Origin: an uncultured Chitinophagaceae bacterium
GTDB taxonomy: Bacteria; Bacteroidota; Bacteroidia; Chitinophagales; Chitinophagaceae
Length of the DNA stretch: 64,000 nucleotides
Direction: 5' to 3'
NCBI GenBank assembly: GCA_936908745.1
Contig: CAKZFX010000011.1
Span: forward strand, 186,001 to 250,000
Both the position numbers and the translations under genes were made by a program. The notes beneath the pieces are model-generated. The model saw nothing but the letters and a program-made list of their open reading frames with translations. It had not been told where the DNA came from and made no database searches. Positions 24,798 to 31,901 of the stretch are shown in pieces. The stretch's first letter is position 1. The number at the start of each line of letters is the position of its first letter.

Positions 24798-25570
24798 TAG
24801 TTCCTGATAATCTTTTCGTCGTTACCTGTATACGATTTTAATGCCATTTCCCCGTTTTCATTCAATTCGGCATACGTAAAGTACCGGATCCAGTCGCCCA
24901 GGTTGATATAACGGCTGCCATCATTGAGACGATAATTTATTGGCAAGTGTCTATGTCCAAACACAAAAAAGTCAAAATTTTCTTTTTGTAAGACCTCTTT
25001 AGCGTAAATAATCAGCCATTCTTTGTCCTCGCCTAAAAAAGTCTCCTCAGAAGCACCTGTCTGCGCCCTGCTGCGGCGGCTAAGATAGTTGGCCAATCCA
25101 ACACCCATCACCGGCGGCAGTATGCCAAACAACCATTTGCAAACAGGATTGCGAAATACCTTTTTCAGCCGCTTATAACCATGATCGCCCGGACCTAAAC
25201 CGTCGCCATGGCCAACAAGTATTTTTTTACCAAAACGCACAAATTCCTTTGGCTCATAGTAAACAGGCGTGTTCAGTTCTTTTTCAAAGTAGTCACGCAT
25301 CCACATATCATGATTGCCAACAAAGAAATGAAGTTGTATGCCGGCATCTGAAAGCTCTGCCAATTTGCCCAGCAACCGCACATAACCTTTTGGCACTACC
25401 TGCCGGTATTCATACCAGAAGTCAAACATATCGCCCACAATAAATATTTCGGATGCGTTTGCTTTGATCTCATCTAAGAACCGGACAACCAGTTTTTCTC
25501 TTTCCAGGCTGCGGGCATGGTCAGGAGCACCTAAATGAAAATCGGAAAGAAAGTATATTTTTTTTGACAC
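24797..25570 (-). CDS. lpxH: UDP-2,3-diacylglucosamine diphosphatase (LpxH)
   Basis: LpxH hydrolyses UDP-2,3-diacylglucosamine to lipid X in lipid A synthesis, at the cytoplasmic side of the inner membrane. The 257-residue protein has the calcineurin-type metallophosphatase motifs in order: SDFHLG (about 8-13), VGDMFDFW (45-52), GNHDMW (about 105), GHGDG (about 142) and GHRHLP (about 207). An insertion between about 150 and 185 (KRLKKVFRNPVCKWLFGILPP...) fits the hydrophobic lid of LpxH. The gene is followed by the propeller-like gene with a one-base overlap and preceded by the lipoprotein gene at a 12-base gap, so it may be in a longer operon. Confidence 0.92.
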   Translation of the reverse strand: MSKKIYFLSDFHLGAPDHARSLEREKLVVRFLDEIKANASEIFIVGDMFDFWYEYRQVVPKGYVRLLGKLAELSDAGIQLHFFVGNHDMWMRDYFEKELNTPVYYEPKEFVRFGKKILVGHGDGLGPGDHGYKRLKKVFRNPVCKWLFGILPPVMGVGLANYLSRRSRAQTGASEETFLGEDKEWLIIYAKEVLQKENFDFFVFGHRHLPINYRLNDGSRYINLGDWIRYFTYAELNENGEMALKSYTGNDEKIIRN

Positions 25571-25582
25571 TATACGAACCGG

Positions 25583-26125
25583 CTATTTTGAATATAGTTT
25601 ATACTGTCCCTGCACAAAACCACTCCCGTTTTTATCCCATATACGAAAAGAGACCAGAAAAGTGGTCAGGGGCCTTATTTCTCTTTTTAGTTTAACCCTT
25701 GCAGTCAATGTAAGCGTTTTTGCATCTTCTGCAGGAATACCATCAGCATACGACTGGAAAAGATCTTTTTCATCCAGTAATATTTCACCGCTGTCCACTT
25801 CTATTTTTTCAGAAGCGCCGAGCTTTACTTTACCATCCGTTTCTTTCCAGCCATTGTCAATCAGCATGACCAGGTTCACCGCTTTGGAAAAGTCAACGAT
25901 ATTATCATCGGGTACTCTTGTACCATCTTCAAATACCAGGTAAGCTTTCTCCACCTTCACTCCATTGGGTTGGATGGAAATCTCATTGCTGACACGTACA
26001 CCGCTTTTTTCATCTTTTACAACAGGCGGCGTTTTATCTTTTTCACCCACGCTGCAACTGAATTCACAAGAAGATAGAAGGATAAGGCAGCCAAAAAACA
26101 CATTGGCCAATACGAGGCGTTTCAT
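25583..26125 (-). CDS. hypothetical lipoprotein
   Basis: A 180-residue predicted lipoprotein with a clear lipobox (CLILLSSC, Cys about 20). The mature part opens with Glu, Lys and Pro and then shows beta-rich sequence (VRVSNEISIQPNGVKVEKAYLVFEDGTRV, TLTLTARVKLKREIRPLTTFLVSFRIWDKNGSG), like a one-domain immunoglobulin or beta-sandwich protein. No family is recognised. Its start is 3 bases after the gamma-glutamylcyclotransferase stop and its end is 12 bases before the lpxH start, suggesting a shared transcript. Confidence 0.75.
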   Translation of the reverse strand: MKRLVLANVFFGCLILLSSCEFSCSVGEKDKTPPVVKDEKSGVRVSNEISIQPNGVKVEKAYLVFEDGTRVPDDNIVDFSKAVNLVMLIDNGWKETDGKVKLGASEKIEVDSGEILLDEKDLFQSYADGIPAEDAKTLTLTARVKLKREIRPLTTFLVSFRIWDKNGSGFVQGQYKLYSK

Positions 26126-26128
26126 CTG

Positions 26129-26545
26129 TTATTTTTTATTGTTGAGGTATTCCAGCACATCGCCGGTCGCTATTTGCGGGCGGCCTGTAATATCACCATT
26201 ATACCAGTATATCCATGCTTTCACCGTCTCATTACCTGTTTGCACCTCTGCAATATCACGGCGATAGAGTTGTGTTTCACCCGGCTCCACGGTTACGCCT
26301 TCGTAGTCATCCAGCTGGCCGATAGCCCATGAAAATTCTGCGGGATTTTTAATAGCGTATAGTTCGCCAATAATGTATTTGTCATCACCCGGCACAGCAG
26401 CGGGATATTCGCCCATATCGTAGAGCAACCCTTTTACCTGCCCATTGGCCACAAAAGAAAAAAACTGGCTGATATATTCATAGGCTGGGCTGCGGAAACC
26501 GCTACGAAGAGAACCATATACAAACAGAAAATGTGTTACAGGCAT
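26129..26545 (-). CDS. gamma-glutamylcyclotransferase family protein
   Basis: A 138-residue AIG2/GGCT-like enzyme that would cyclise gamma-glutamyl amines or peptides to 5-oxoproline. It shows the substrate-binding VYGSLR near the start (residues 8-13), GLLYDMGEYPAAVPG, and the conserved acidic region around LDDYEGV that should hold the catalytic Glu. The ATG at 26,545 places YGSLR at the family's usual position. The frame extends two more codons to a TTG. It lies 11 bases behind hicA and 3 bases before the lipoprotein gene. Confidence 0.88.
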   Translation of the reverse strand: MPVTHFLFVYGSLRSGFRSPAYEYISQFFSFVANGQVKGLLYDMGEYPAAVPGDDKYIIGELYAIKNPAEFSWAIGQLDDYEGVTVEPGETQLYRRDIAEVQTGNETVKAWIYWYNGDITGRPQIATGDVLEYLNNKK

Positions 26546-26556
26546 AAGCAATCAGT

Positions 26557-26799
26557 TTATCCAAAAAGTTTATTTATTAATTCCTCTTTGGAAATTCCAA
26601 AATGAGAGGCAATATCAGATAGTATAGAGGACAACGTACCAATCTTTAATGGACTATGATTAGGGATTGTTATGTTATGTGTATCGCCGGAAAGCGTTCG
26701 TAACCTTATATGGCTTCCCTTTTGTCTTACAACCTCATAACCCAGTTTTCTAAGGGAACTTATCAATTCTTCGGCAGAAAGGTTTCTTGGAATTTTCAT
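26557..26799 (-). CDS. hicA: HicA-family mRNA interferase toxin
   Basis: An 80-residue toxin of a type II toxin-antitoxin system that cuts mRNA in the cytoplasm when not bound by HicB. The double-stranded-RNA-binding-like fold is recognised from ISSLRKLGYEVVRQKGSHIRLR, with the catalytic His in GSHIRL (about residue 29), and NITIPNHSPLKIGTLSSILSDIA, both typical of HicA. The partner antitoxin is encoded 38 bases upstream on the same strand. Here the order is antitoxin first. The toxin looks intact. Confidence 0.93.
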   Translation of the reverse strand: MKIPRNLSAEELISSLRKLGYEVVRQKGSHIRLRTLSGDTHNITIPNHSPLKIGTLSSILSDIASHFGISKEELINKLFG

Positions 26800-26837
26800 T
26801 GTTCGTTTTGACAGTAGGAATACGTTTTCTTATTGCC

Positions 26838-27044
26838 TCATACTGCTATCAACTCTTCCTTCACCATGTGAAGCCTTATATACCTGGGCATACTACCTTC
26901 GTCAAAATGACACTCAACTGCTTCTTTTACATTCGTCCGTAATTCTTCCAATGTTTCGGCCTCCGTAAAAATGCTTTCGCCCAATGCCTTTGCCGTCAAT
27001 CCACCTTCGGCAGCTTCTTCAACAATAAAAAAAACTTCTGTCAT
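26838..27044 (-). CDS. hicB: HicB-like antitoxin, short form
   Basis: A 68-residue protein with the partial RNase H-like fold of HicB antitoxins (MTEVFFIVEEAAEGGLTAKALGESIFTEAETLEELRTNVKEAVECHF). It should bind and block the HicA toxin encoded next. It lacks the C-terminal ribbon-helix-helix or HTH domain that longer HicB proteins use for autorepression, so either it does not repress or another protein does. Several copies of GATAAATTAT just upstream (27,105-27,186) could be the control site. Proteins of this short type have often been misnamed as dehydrogenase subunits. Confidence 0.85.
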   Translation of the reverse strand: MTEVFFIVEEAAEGGLTAKALGESIFTEAETLEELRTNVKEAVECHFDEGSMPRYIRLHMVKEELIAV

Positions 27045-27104
27045 GGCAATATTATTAAAATGAAAACTTCTTTTGTTGAAAATGATAGTTCTAAATTAGT
27101 CAAA

Positions 27105-27186
27105 AGAGGGGATAAATTATCCTCTATAAATAGGCATCGTCTGTTAATACGGGATAAATTATTCTTTTTCAAGGATAATTTATCCC
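27105..27186. promoter_or_regulatory. set of inverted GATAAATTAT repeats upstream of hicBA
   Basis: AGAGGGGATAAATTATCCTCT (27,105-27,125) is close to a perfect palindrome. GGGATAAATTAT (27,151-27,162) and ATAATTTATCCC (27,175-27,186) form a perfect 12-bp inverted repeat. The same 10-mer is therefore present three times between hicB and the end of lutC. The second pair overlaps the lutC stop and may also work as its transcript end. Confidence 0.55.
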
Positions 27187-27815
27187 TCTACGAGAAACAA
27201 ATAAACTTCTTTCGGGCCATGCACACCCACTACAAGTGTTTTTTCAATATCGGCCGTGCGGCTGGGGCCGGTTGCAAACGTAATCAACGACGGCAGGTTA
27301 TCTGCATATTTTTCTTTTAATCCCTGCAAGGCATCTTTGATATCATATACCAGTTGACTGGTATAGGCAATGCAAATATGAACAGGCGCATACACGCTGG
27401 TCGTTCTGCCGCTGAGCTGGGCCGCACTCATTACAATACTTCCCGTTCTTGCCACAAGGTATTCGCAACCTGTGATAGATACATCAGCATTGGGCAGATC
27501 AGCTTTTGTCAACCGTCCTTCTAACTGGATGGCCAGCGGCTCCACTAATTTTTCTTCCACGCAAAATACCTGCTGCCAGTCCTGTTTCTTTACCAGGCTT
27601 CCCAATTGAAAAGCCAGTTCCTGCCGGTTGATACAGAAGATAAACCGTCCTTGCAGTTGGGAAAACTGCTCTGCAAATTCTATTTCCATCTCTTGTTTGG
27701 AAGGATGAAAAACAGAGGTATTGCCTTCACTTGCCGGAAAAGGAAGAGGCGTTGAGTGACTCAACGCCTTACGTATCTTCTTTAAAATATTTTCTTTGGA
27801 TGGAGAAAAGCTCAT
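27180..27815 (-). CDS. lutC: lactate utilization protein C, LUD domain
   Basis: A 211-residue LUD-domain protein of the LutC/YkgG family, part of the LutABC complex that oxidises L-lactate to pyruvate with iron-sulfur subunits. The segments DVSITGCEYLVARTGSIVMS, HICIAYTSQLVYDIKDAL and FATGPSRTADIEKTLVVGVHGPKEVYLFLV are characteristic. It begins 9 bases after ftsH and is very probably cotranscribed with it. lutB is far away (50.5-51.9 kb) and no lutA was seen. The stop codon falls in one arm of a 12-bp inverted repeat. Confidence 0.9.
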   Translation of the reverse strand: MSFSPSKENILKKIRKALSHSTPLPFPASEGNTSVFHPSKQEMEIEFAEQFSQLQGRFIFCINRQELAFQLGSLVKKQDWQQVFCVEEKLVEPLAIQLEGRLTKADLPNADVSITGCEYLVARTGSIVMSAAQLSGRTTSVYAPVHICIAYTSQLVYDIKDALQGLKEKYADNLPSLITFATGPSRTADIEKTLVVGVHGPKEVYLFLVEG

Positions 27816-27824
27816 ACTCCCATT

Positions 27825-29903
27825 TTAAGATAATGACTTATTGGTTATATCGCTGTCATAGGGAGGAACACCAGCTGATATTTCGCCATCCGTACTTCCT
27901 AATTCTTCTTTTTTATCTTCTGCCAATGATTTCTTTTCTTCAAAAGGTCTTTTGCCGATCAGGGCTTCCACATCACTCTGGAATAATACCTCTCTCTCTA
28001 ACAAAGCCTCTGCCAATTTTGCTACATCATCTTTTTTCTCTGTCAATAACTTCTTCGTTTGTGCATAAGCCTCATCGATCAGTTTTCTTACTTCCTGGTC
28101 AATCAGCTTGGAGGTTTCTTCAGAATAAGGCTTGGTAAACGACGTTTCCTGCTGCGGATCATAGAAGCTTACATTACCCACTTTATCGTTCATACCATAC
28201 ACTGTTACCATTGCATACGCAATACGTGTGATCTGCTGCAGGTCATTTTGTGCACCGGTGGATATTTTGCCAAAGAAGATATCTTCACTGGCCCTTCCGC
28301 CGAGCGTCATACAAATCTGGTCGTTTAACTGGTCCGTATTGTATAAGTATTGTTCTTTTGGCGTGTATTGTGCATAACCCAGCGCTGCCGTTCCTCTTGG
28401 AACGATCGTCACTTTCAGCAGCGGGTAGGCATGTTCAAGATACCAGCCACAAATGGCGTGACCTGCTTCGTGGTAAGCGATGATTTTTTTCTCGTCGGGA
28501 GAAATGATCTTGTTCTTTTTCTCCAAACCACCGATCACCCTGTCCACTGCATCCTGGAAGTCTTCCATATCCACCGCGTCTTTCCCTTTTCTGGCAGCGA
28601 TCAATGCAGCTTCGTTACATACGTTGGCAATGTCGGCACCGGCAAAACCCGGTGTTTGTTCTGCCAGCTTATGGATATCAAGTGTTTTAGAAATTTTGAT
28701 AGGTTTCAAATGCACTTTGAAAATATCCTCACGGCCTTTCAGATCGGGTTTGTCAATCGAGATCTGCCTGTCGAAACGACCCGGACGCAATAAGGCTGAG
28801 TCAAGTACGTCAGGACGGTTGGTTGCCGCCAGTACAATAATGCCGGTATCTGTACCAAAACCATCCATTTCAACAAGCATCTGGTTCAGGGTGCTTTCCC
28901 TTTCATCATTGCTCATCATGGCATTTTTACCTCTCGCACGACCGATCGCATCAATTTCGTCGATGAAGATGATACAAGGCGCTTTTTCTCTCGCTTGTTT
29001 AAACAAGTCTCTTACACGGCTGGCACCCACACCCACAAACATTTCAACAAAGTCAGAACCACTCAGGCTGAAGAAAGGCACTTGTGCTTCACCCGCCATT
29101 GCTTTTGCCAGCAATGTTTTACCGGTACCCGGAGGGCCTACCAGCAATGCGCCTTTTGGTATTTTACCACCGAGGGCTGTATATTTTTTGGGATTCTTTA
29201 AAAATTCAACGATCTCCATCACTTCCACTTTTGCTTCGTCCAATCCTGCTACATCTGCAAACGTGATATTGACCTTTGTTCCTTTATCAAATAATGTAGC
29301 TCTTGATTTACCGATATTGAAAATACCACCGGGGCCGCCGCCAGAACCAGCGCCACCACCCATTTTACGCATCATCAATATCCAGATAGCGATCAGGATA
29401 AGGATCGGTAATAAGAACTGGAACACACCGCCAAACCAGTCTCTTTCATTTTCTACAGTAAACGGAACATTGGCAATAGCACTATTCTGTTGTTTAAGGT
29501 CGGCGATGCTTTTTTCAAATGCATCCCAGCTTGTTACTTTAAAGTAGAAATGAGGACCTGTTGGTTTTACCGTTCCTTTCCGGTCTTTTAAAATGGTTTC
29601 GTATTTTTTGATACTGGTGTCATTCAAAAAGACTTTTACCGTTTTGCGGTTGTCAACATTGATGTATTTTTTTACATCATTATCCACCAGCATTTTCTTA
29701 AACTCCACCTCGTTCGACTCGGCCATATTGGGCGCCAACGAACTGAAAAGCTGGTAGCCAATCAATACGGCAAAAATGATAGCGTATATCCAATAGATAC
29801 TGAACCGGGGGCCTTTGCGAACAGGCTGGTTAGGATCATCGCCGGGTGGGCGGCTTCCGAATCGTGGGTTCTTATTATCCTTGTTAGGTTGTTCCTGTGA
29901 CAT
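27825..29903 (-). CDS. ftsH: ATP-dependent zinc metalloprotease FtsH
   Basis: FtsH is a membrane-bound AAA+ protease that degrades misassembled membrane proteins and some regulators. The 692 residues show a Pro/Asn-rich cytoplasmic start, membrane helix 1 (about 36-54), a periplasmic domain, helix 2 (about 160-178), a Gly-rich linker, then the AAA domain. Walker A is GPPGTGKT at 256-263, Walker B IIFIDEID at about 311-318, and the pore loop is MFVG. The zinc protease motif is HEAGH at 478-482. The downstream lutC is in the same operon and rsfS is upstream at a 72-base gap. Confidence 0.98.
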   Translation of the reverse strand: MSQEQPNKDNKNPRFGSRPPGDDPNQPVRKGPRFSIYWIYAIIFAVLIGYQLFSSLAPNMAESNEVEFKKMLVDNDVKKYINVDNRKTVKVFLNDTSIKKYETILKDRKGTVKPTGPHFYFKVTSWDAFEKSIADLKQQNSAIANVPFTVENERDWFGGVFQFLLPILILIAIWILMMRKMGGGAGSGGGPGGIFNIGKSRATLFDKGTKVNITFADVAGLDEAKVEVMEIVEFLKNPKKYTALGGKIPKGALLVGPPGTGKTLLAKAMAGEAQVPFFSLSGSDFVEMFVGVGASRVRDLFKQAREKAPCIIFIDEIDAIGRARGKNAMMSNDERESTLNQMLVEMDGFGTDTGIIVLAATNRPDVLDSALLRPGRFDRQISIDKPDLKGREDIFKVHLKPIKISKTLDIHKLAEQTPGFAGADIANVCNEAALIAARKGKDAVDMEDFQDAVDRVIGGLEKKNKIISPDEKKIIAYHEAGHAICGWYLEHAYPLLKVTIVPRGTAALGYAQYTPKEQYLYNTDQLNDQICMTLGGRASEDIFFGKISTGAQNDLQQITRIAYAMVTVYGMNDKVGNVSFYDPQQETSFTKPYSEETSKLIDQEVRKLIDEAYAQTKKLLTEKKDDVAKLAEALLEREVLFQSDVEALIGKRPFEEKKSLAEDKKEELGSTDGEISAGVPPYDSDITNKSLS

Positions 29904-29975
29904 ATTAATATATTCTGTGCTTCGCTAATTAATGATTATTATAATGAAAAGTTCAGGTAGCCGTAATATTTAACA

Positions 29976-30377
29976 TTACTCGTCATGCTCCTGTCCTACG
30001 GCATCGCTCCACATTTCTTCCAGTTTATAGAATTTTCTTTCTTCCGGCATCATTACGTGCACCACCACGTTTACATAATCTATCAATACCCAGGTCAGGT
30101 TATTATAACCTTCGTGGTGATAAGCCGCTTCATCACATTTCTCTTTTACCAGCGCCTGCACATTTTCACCTATCGCCCGTACCTGTGGTTGGCTGGCCCC
30201 TTCACATATGATAAAGAAGTCTGCAACGGCTTCATTGATCTTACGGAGATCAAGGGAAATAATATTCGCCCCTTTTTTCTCCTGTATAGCGGCGATAATG
30301 GTTTTGATGATTTTTGAATTCCGGGTTAACCGTACTACACTTTTCTTGCGGTTGGAGAGTGCTGCCAATTGTTCCAA
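29976..30377 (-). CDS. rsfS: ribosomal silencing factor RsfS
   Basis: RsfS binds ribosomal protein uL14 and blocks joining of the subunits under starvation. The conserved core is KIIKTIIAAIQEKKGANIISLDLRKINEAVADFFIICEGASQPQVRAIGENVQ, then AAYHHEGYNNLTWVLIDYVNVVVHVM and REFYxLE-like KFYKLEEMWSD. The frame is open to 30,497, but the added front is translation of a palindrome-bearing intergenic region. TTG at 30,377 gives 133 residues, close to the family size, and leaves a 99-base divergent region to birA. Confidence 0.88.
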   Translation of the reverse strand: MEQLAALSNRKKSVVRLTRNSKIIKTIIAAIQEKKGANIISLDLRKINEAVADFFIICEGASQPQVRAIGENVQALVKEKCDEAAYHHEGYNNLTWVLIDYVNVVVHVMMPEERKFYKLEEMWSDAVGQEHDE

Positions 30378-30406
30378 ATAAATTAGTTTATCTTTTATTG
30401 TTTGTT

Positions 30407-30421
30407 GCCTGCCGGGCAGGC
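30407..30421. repeat. 15-base palindrome between rsfS and birA
   Basis: GCCTGCCGGGCAGGC is a perfect palindrome with a one-base centre in the divergent rsfS/birA region. It resembles the nested palindromes elsewhere but is not the same sequence. Operator or repeat remnant cannot be distinguished. Confidence 0.4.
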
Positions 30422-30476
30422 GGTTTATGATTCCATAAACCAGGTTCTTTGTTTCTTTGTCAAAAATAGCGATTAA

Positions 30477-31304
30477 TTGACACAGTCCCCTGCACAAAAC
30501 CGTTCATTGCCATTTATTGAGCTACAATCAGTTGACAGTACCAATAACTATGCCCTTGCCCGCATTCATGCAGGATTGGCACAGGATGGCGAGGCCATTT
30601 TTGCCCACGAACAGGTGGCCGGAAAGGGACAAAGAGGCAAACAATGGACGGCGGAAAAAAATGCCAATATTTTCATGAGTTTATTGGTAAAACAACCCCC
30701 TTTCCCATTGGAACAACAGTTCAGGCTAAGTGTTTGCACTGCCGTGGCTGTTCACTCCTTTTTCAGCAATTATGCAGGCGAGGATACCAAAATAAAGTGG
30801 CCCAATGATCTTTACTGGCAGGACAGAAAGGCAGGAGGCATTTTGATCGAATCGGTGATTGGTAGCTCAGCGTCGGTGAAAAAGGAGACCGTGGCAGAAG
30901 CCGGCAACGAAAAATTTAACACACAATGGCAGTGGGCGGTGGTTGGTATCGGGATTAATTGCAATCAAACTGTTTTTCCCGGCGATCTGAGAAACCCGGT
31001 TTCCTTAAAACAAATCACCGGCCGCCGGTTTGATGTGATGGCGTTAGCAAAAGAATTACAGTCCATTTTTCATGATCAATTAGCAAAGACAACCAACAAT
31101 TTTGACGAATTGTGGGCTTATTATTTAGATACCCTATACAAAAAGAACCAACCGGTAAAGCTGAAAAAAGACAGCCGTGTTTTTGAGGCGGTGATCAAAA
31201 CCGTTTTACCATCGGGTCAGCTACTGGTGCAGCATAGTATGGAAGAAGCCTTTGATTTCGGGCAGGTGGAGTGGGTGATTAATAGCCCACAGAGTAACAG
31301 ATAA
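30477..31304 (+). CDS. birA: biotin--[acetyl-CoA carboxylase] ligase
   Basis: Attaches biotin to the carrier protein of acetyl-CoA carboxylase through biotinyl-AMP. The 275-residue protein has the catalytic loop GKGQRGKQWTAEKN (about 53-66), IKWPNDLYWQDRKAGGILIE (about 105-124) and GIGINCNQ, then the small SH3-like C-terminal domain. It lacks the N-terminal HTH domain, so it is the enzyme-only type that does not repress the biotin operon. TTG start at 30,477; no ATG occurs before the conserved region. Divergent from rsfS. Confidence 0.93.
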   Translation: MTQSPAQNRSLPFIELQSVDSTNNYALARIHAGLAQDGEAIFAHEQVAGKGQRGKQWTAEKNANIFMSLLVKQPPFPLEQQFRLSVCTAVAVHSFFSNYAGEDTKIKWPNDLYWQDRKAGGILIESVIGSSASVKKETVAEAGNEKFNTQWQWAVVGIGINCNQTVFPGDLRNPVSLKQITGRRFDVMALAKELQSIFHDQLAKTTNNFDELWAYYLDTLYKKNQPVKLKKDSRVFEAVIKTVLPSGQLLVQHSMEEAFDFGQVEWVINSPQSNR

Positions 31305-31310
31305 AATTAA

Positions 31311-31432
31311 TTTCCCACAAAGACACAAAGATTCACAAAGAATCAGCGTCCCTTTGCGCCTTTCCGTCTTGGCGGTTAAATCTCTCTGCGAAACTCTATT
31401 TCTCTTTTTCTCTGCGGTTAAAGTTTCATTCG
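31311..31432. repeat. dispersed intergenic repeats, unoccupied form
   Basis: Contains TTTCCCACAAAGACACAAAGA, CACAAAGAATC, GCGCCTTTCCGTCTTGGCGG and CTCTCTGCGAAACTC...TTTCTCTGCGG. These match the units at 45-262 and 21,178-21,480, but the 20-base palindrome is missing from both places where those copies have it, so this is a reference for the empty sites. Confidence 0.75.
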
Positions 31433-31438
31433 GCTAAC

Positions 31439-31894
31439 TCAAAATGCCATGATCTCTTCCCCATGCGCCTTATTCTTTGGCTTGGTAAATATTTTTACAA
31501 TCATGCCCTTTTCATCAATGATAAACGTGGTGCGGAGAATGCCCATGTACTCGCGGCCAAAGAGTTTTTTCATATCCCACACACCATAAGCAGATGTGAT
31601 TTTATTTTCAGTATCTGCGATTAACGGGAAAGGCAGTTTGTATTTTGTTTCAAACTTTTTCTGCTTGTCCTGTGTATCAGGACTCACACCCACTACTTCA
31701 AAGCCTTTCTTTTTCAGTTCGGCATAGTTATCACGCAGGTTGCAGGATTCAATCGTACAGGTAGGTGAGCCGGCCTCTGAATAGAAATACAGCACCAGTT
31801 TTTTTCCTTTGTAGTCAGCTAATGAGACCTTTTTCCCATCCTGGTCGCCACCGCTAAACGATGGCGCTTTATCTCCTTCCTGTAATGTTACCAT
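31439..31894 (-). CDS. peroxiredoxin of the Bcp/PrxQ type
   Basis: A 151-residue thiol peroxidase that reduces peroxides with electrons from thioredoxin. The N-terminal GDKAPSFSGGDQDGKKVSLADYKGKKLVLYFY is typical. The peroxidatic and resolving cysteines are in TCTIESCNLRD (about 46 and 51), five apart, as in the PrxQ group. The usual PKDxTPGC before the first cysteine is replaced by SEAGSPTC, but the essential Thr/Cys is kept. It lies 7 bases after the M23 peptidase gene and is expected to share its transcript. Confidence 0.92.
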   Translation of the reverse strand: MVTLQEGDKAPSFSGGDQDGKKVSLADYKGKKLVLYFYSEAGSPTCTIESCNLRDNYAELKKKGFEVVGVSPDTQDKQKKFETKYKLPFPLIADTENKITSAYGVWDMKKLFGREYMGILRTTFIIDEKGMIVKIFTKPKNKAHGEEIMAF

Positions 31895-31901
31895 ACAATT
31901 G

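Noticed and set aside
30378..30497. N-terminal extension of RsfS to 30,497
   Set aside because: The extra 40 residues translate a palindromic intergenic region facing birA and lie outside the family's core; TTG at 30,377 is a better start.
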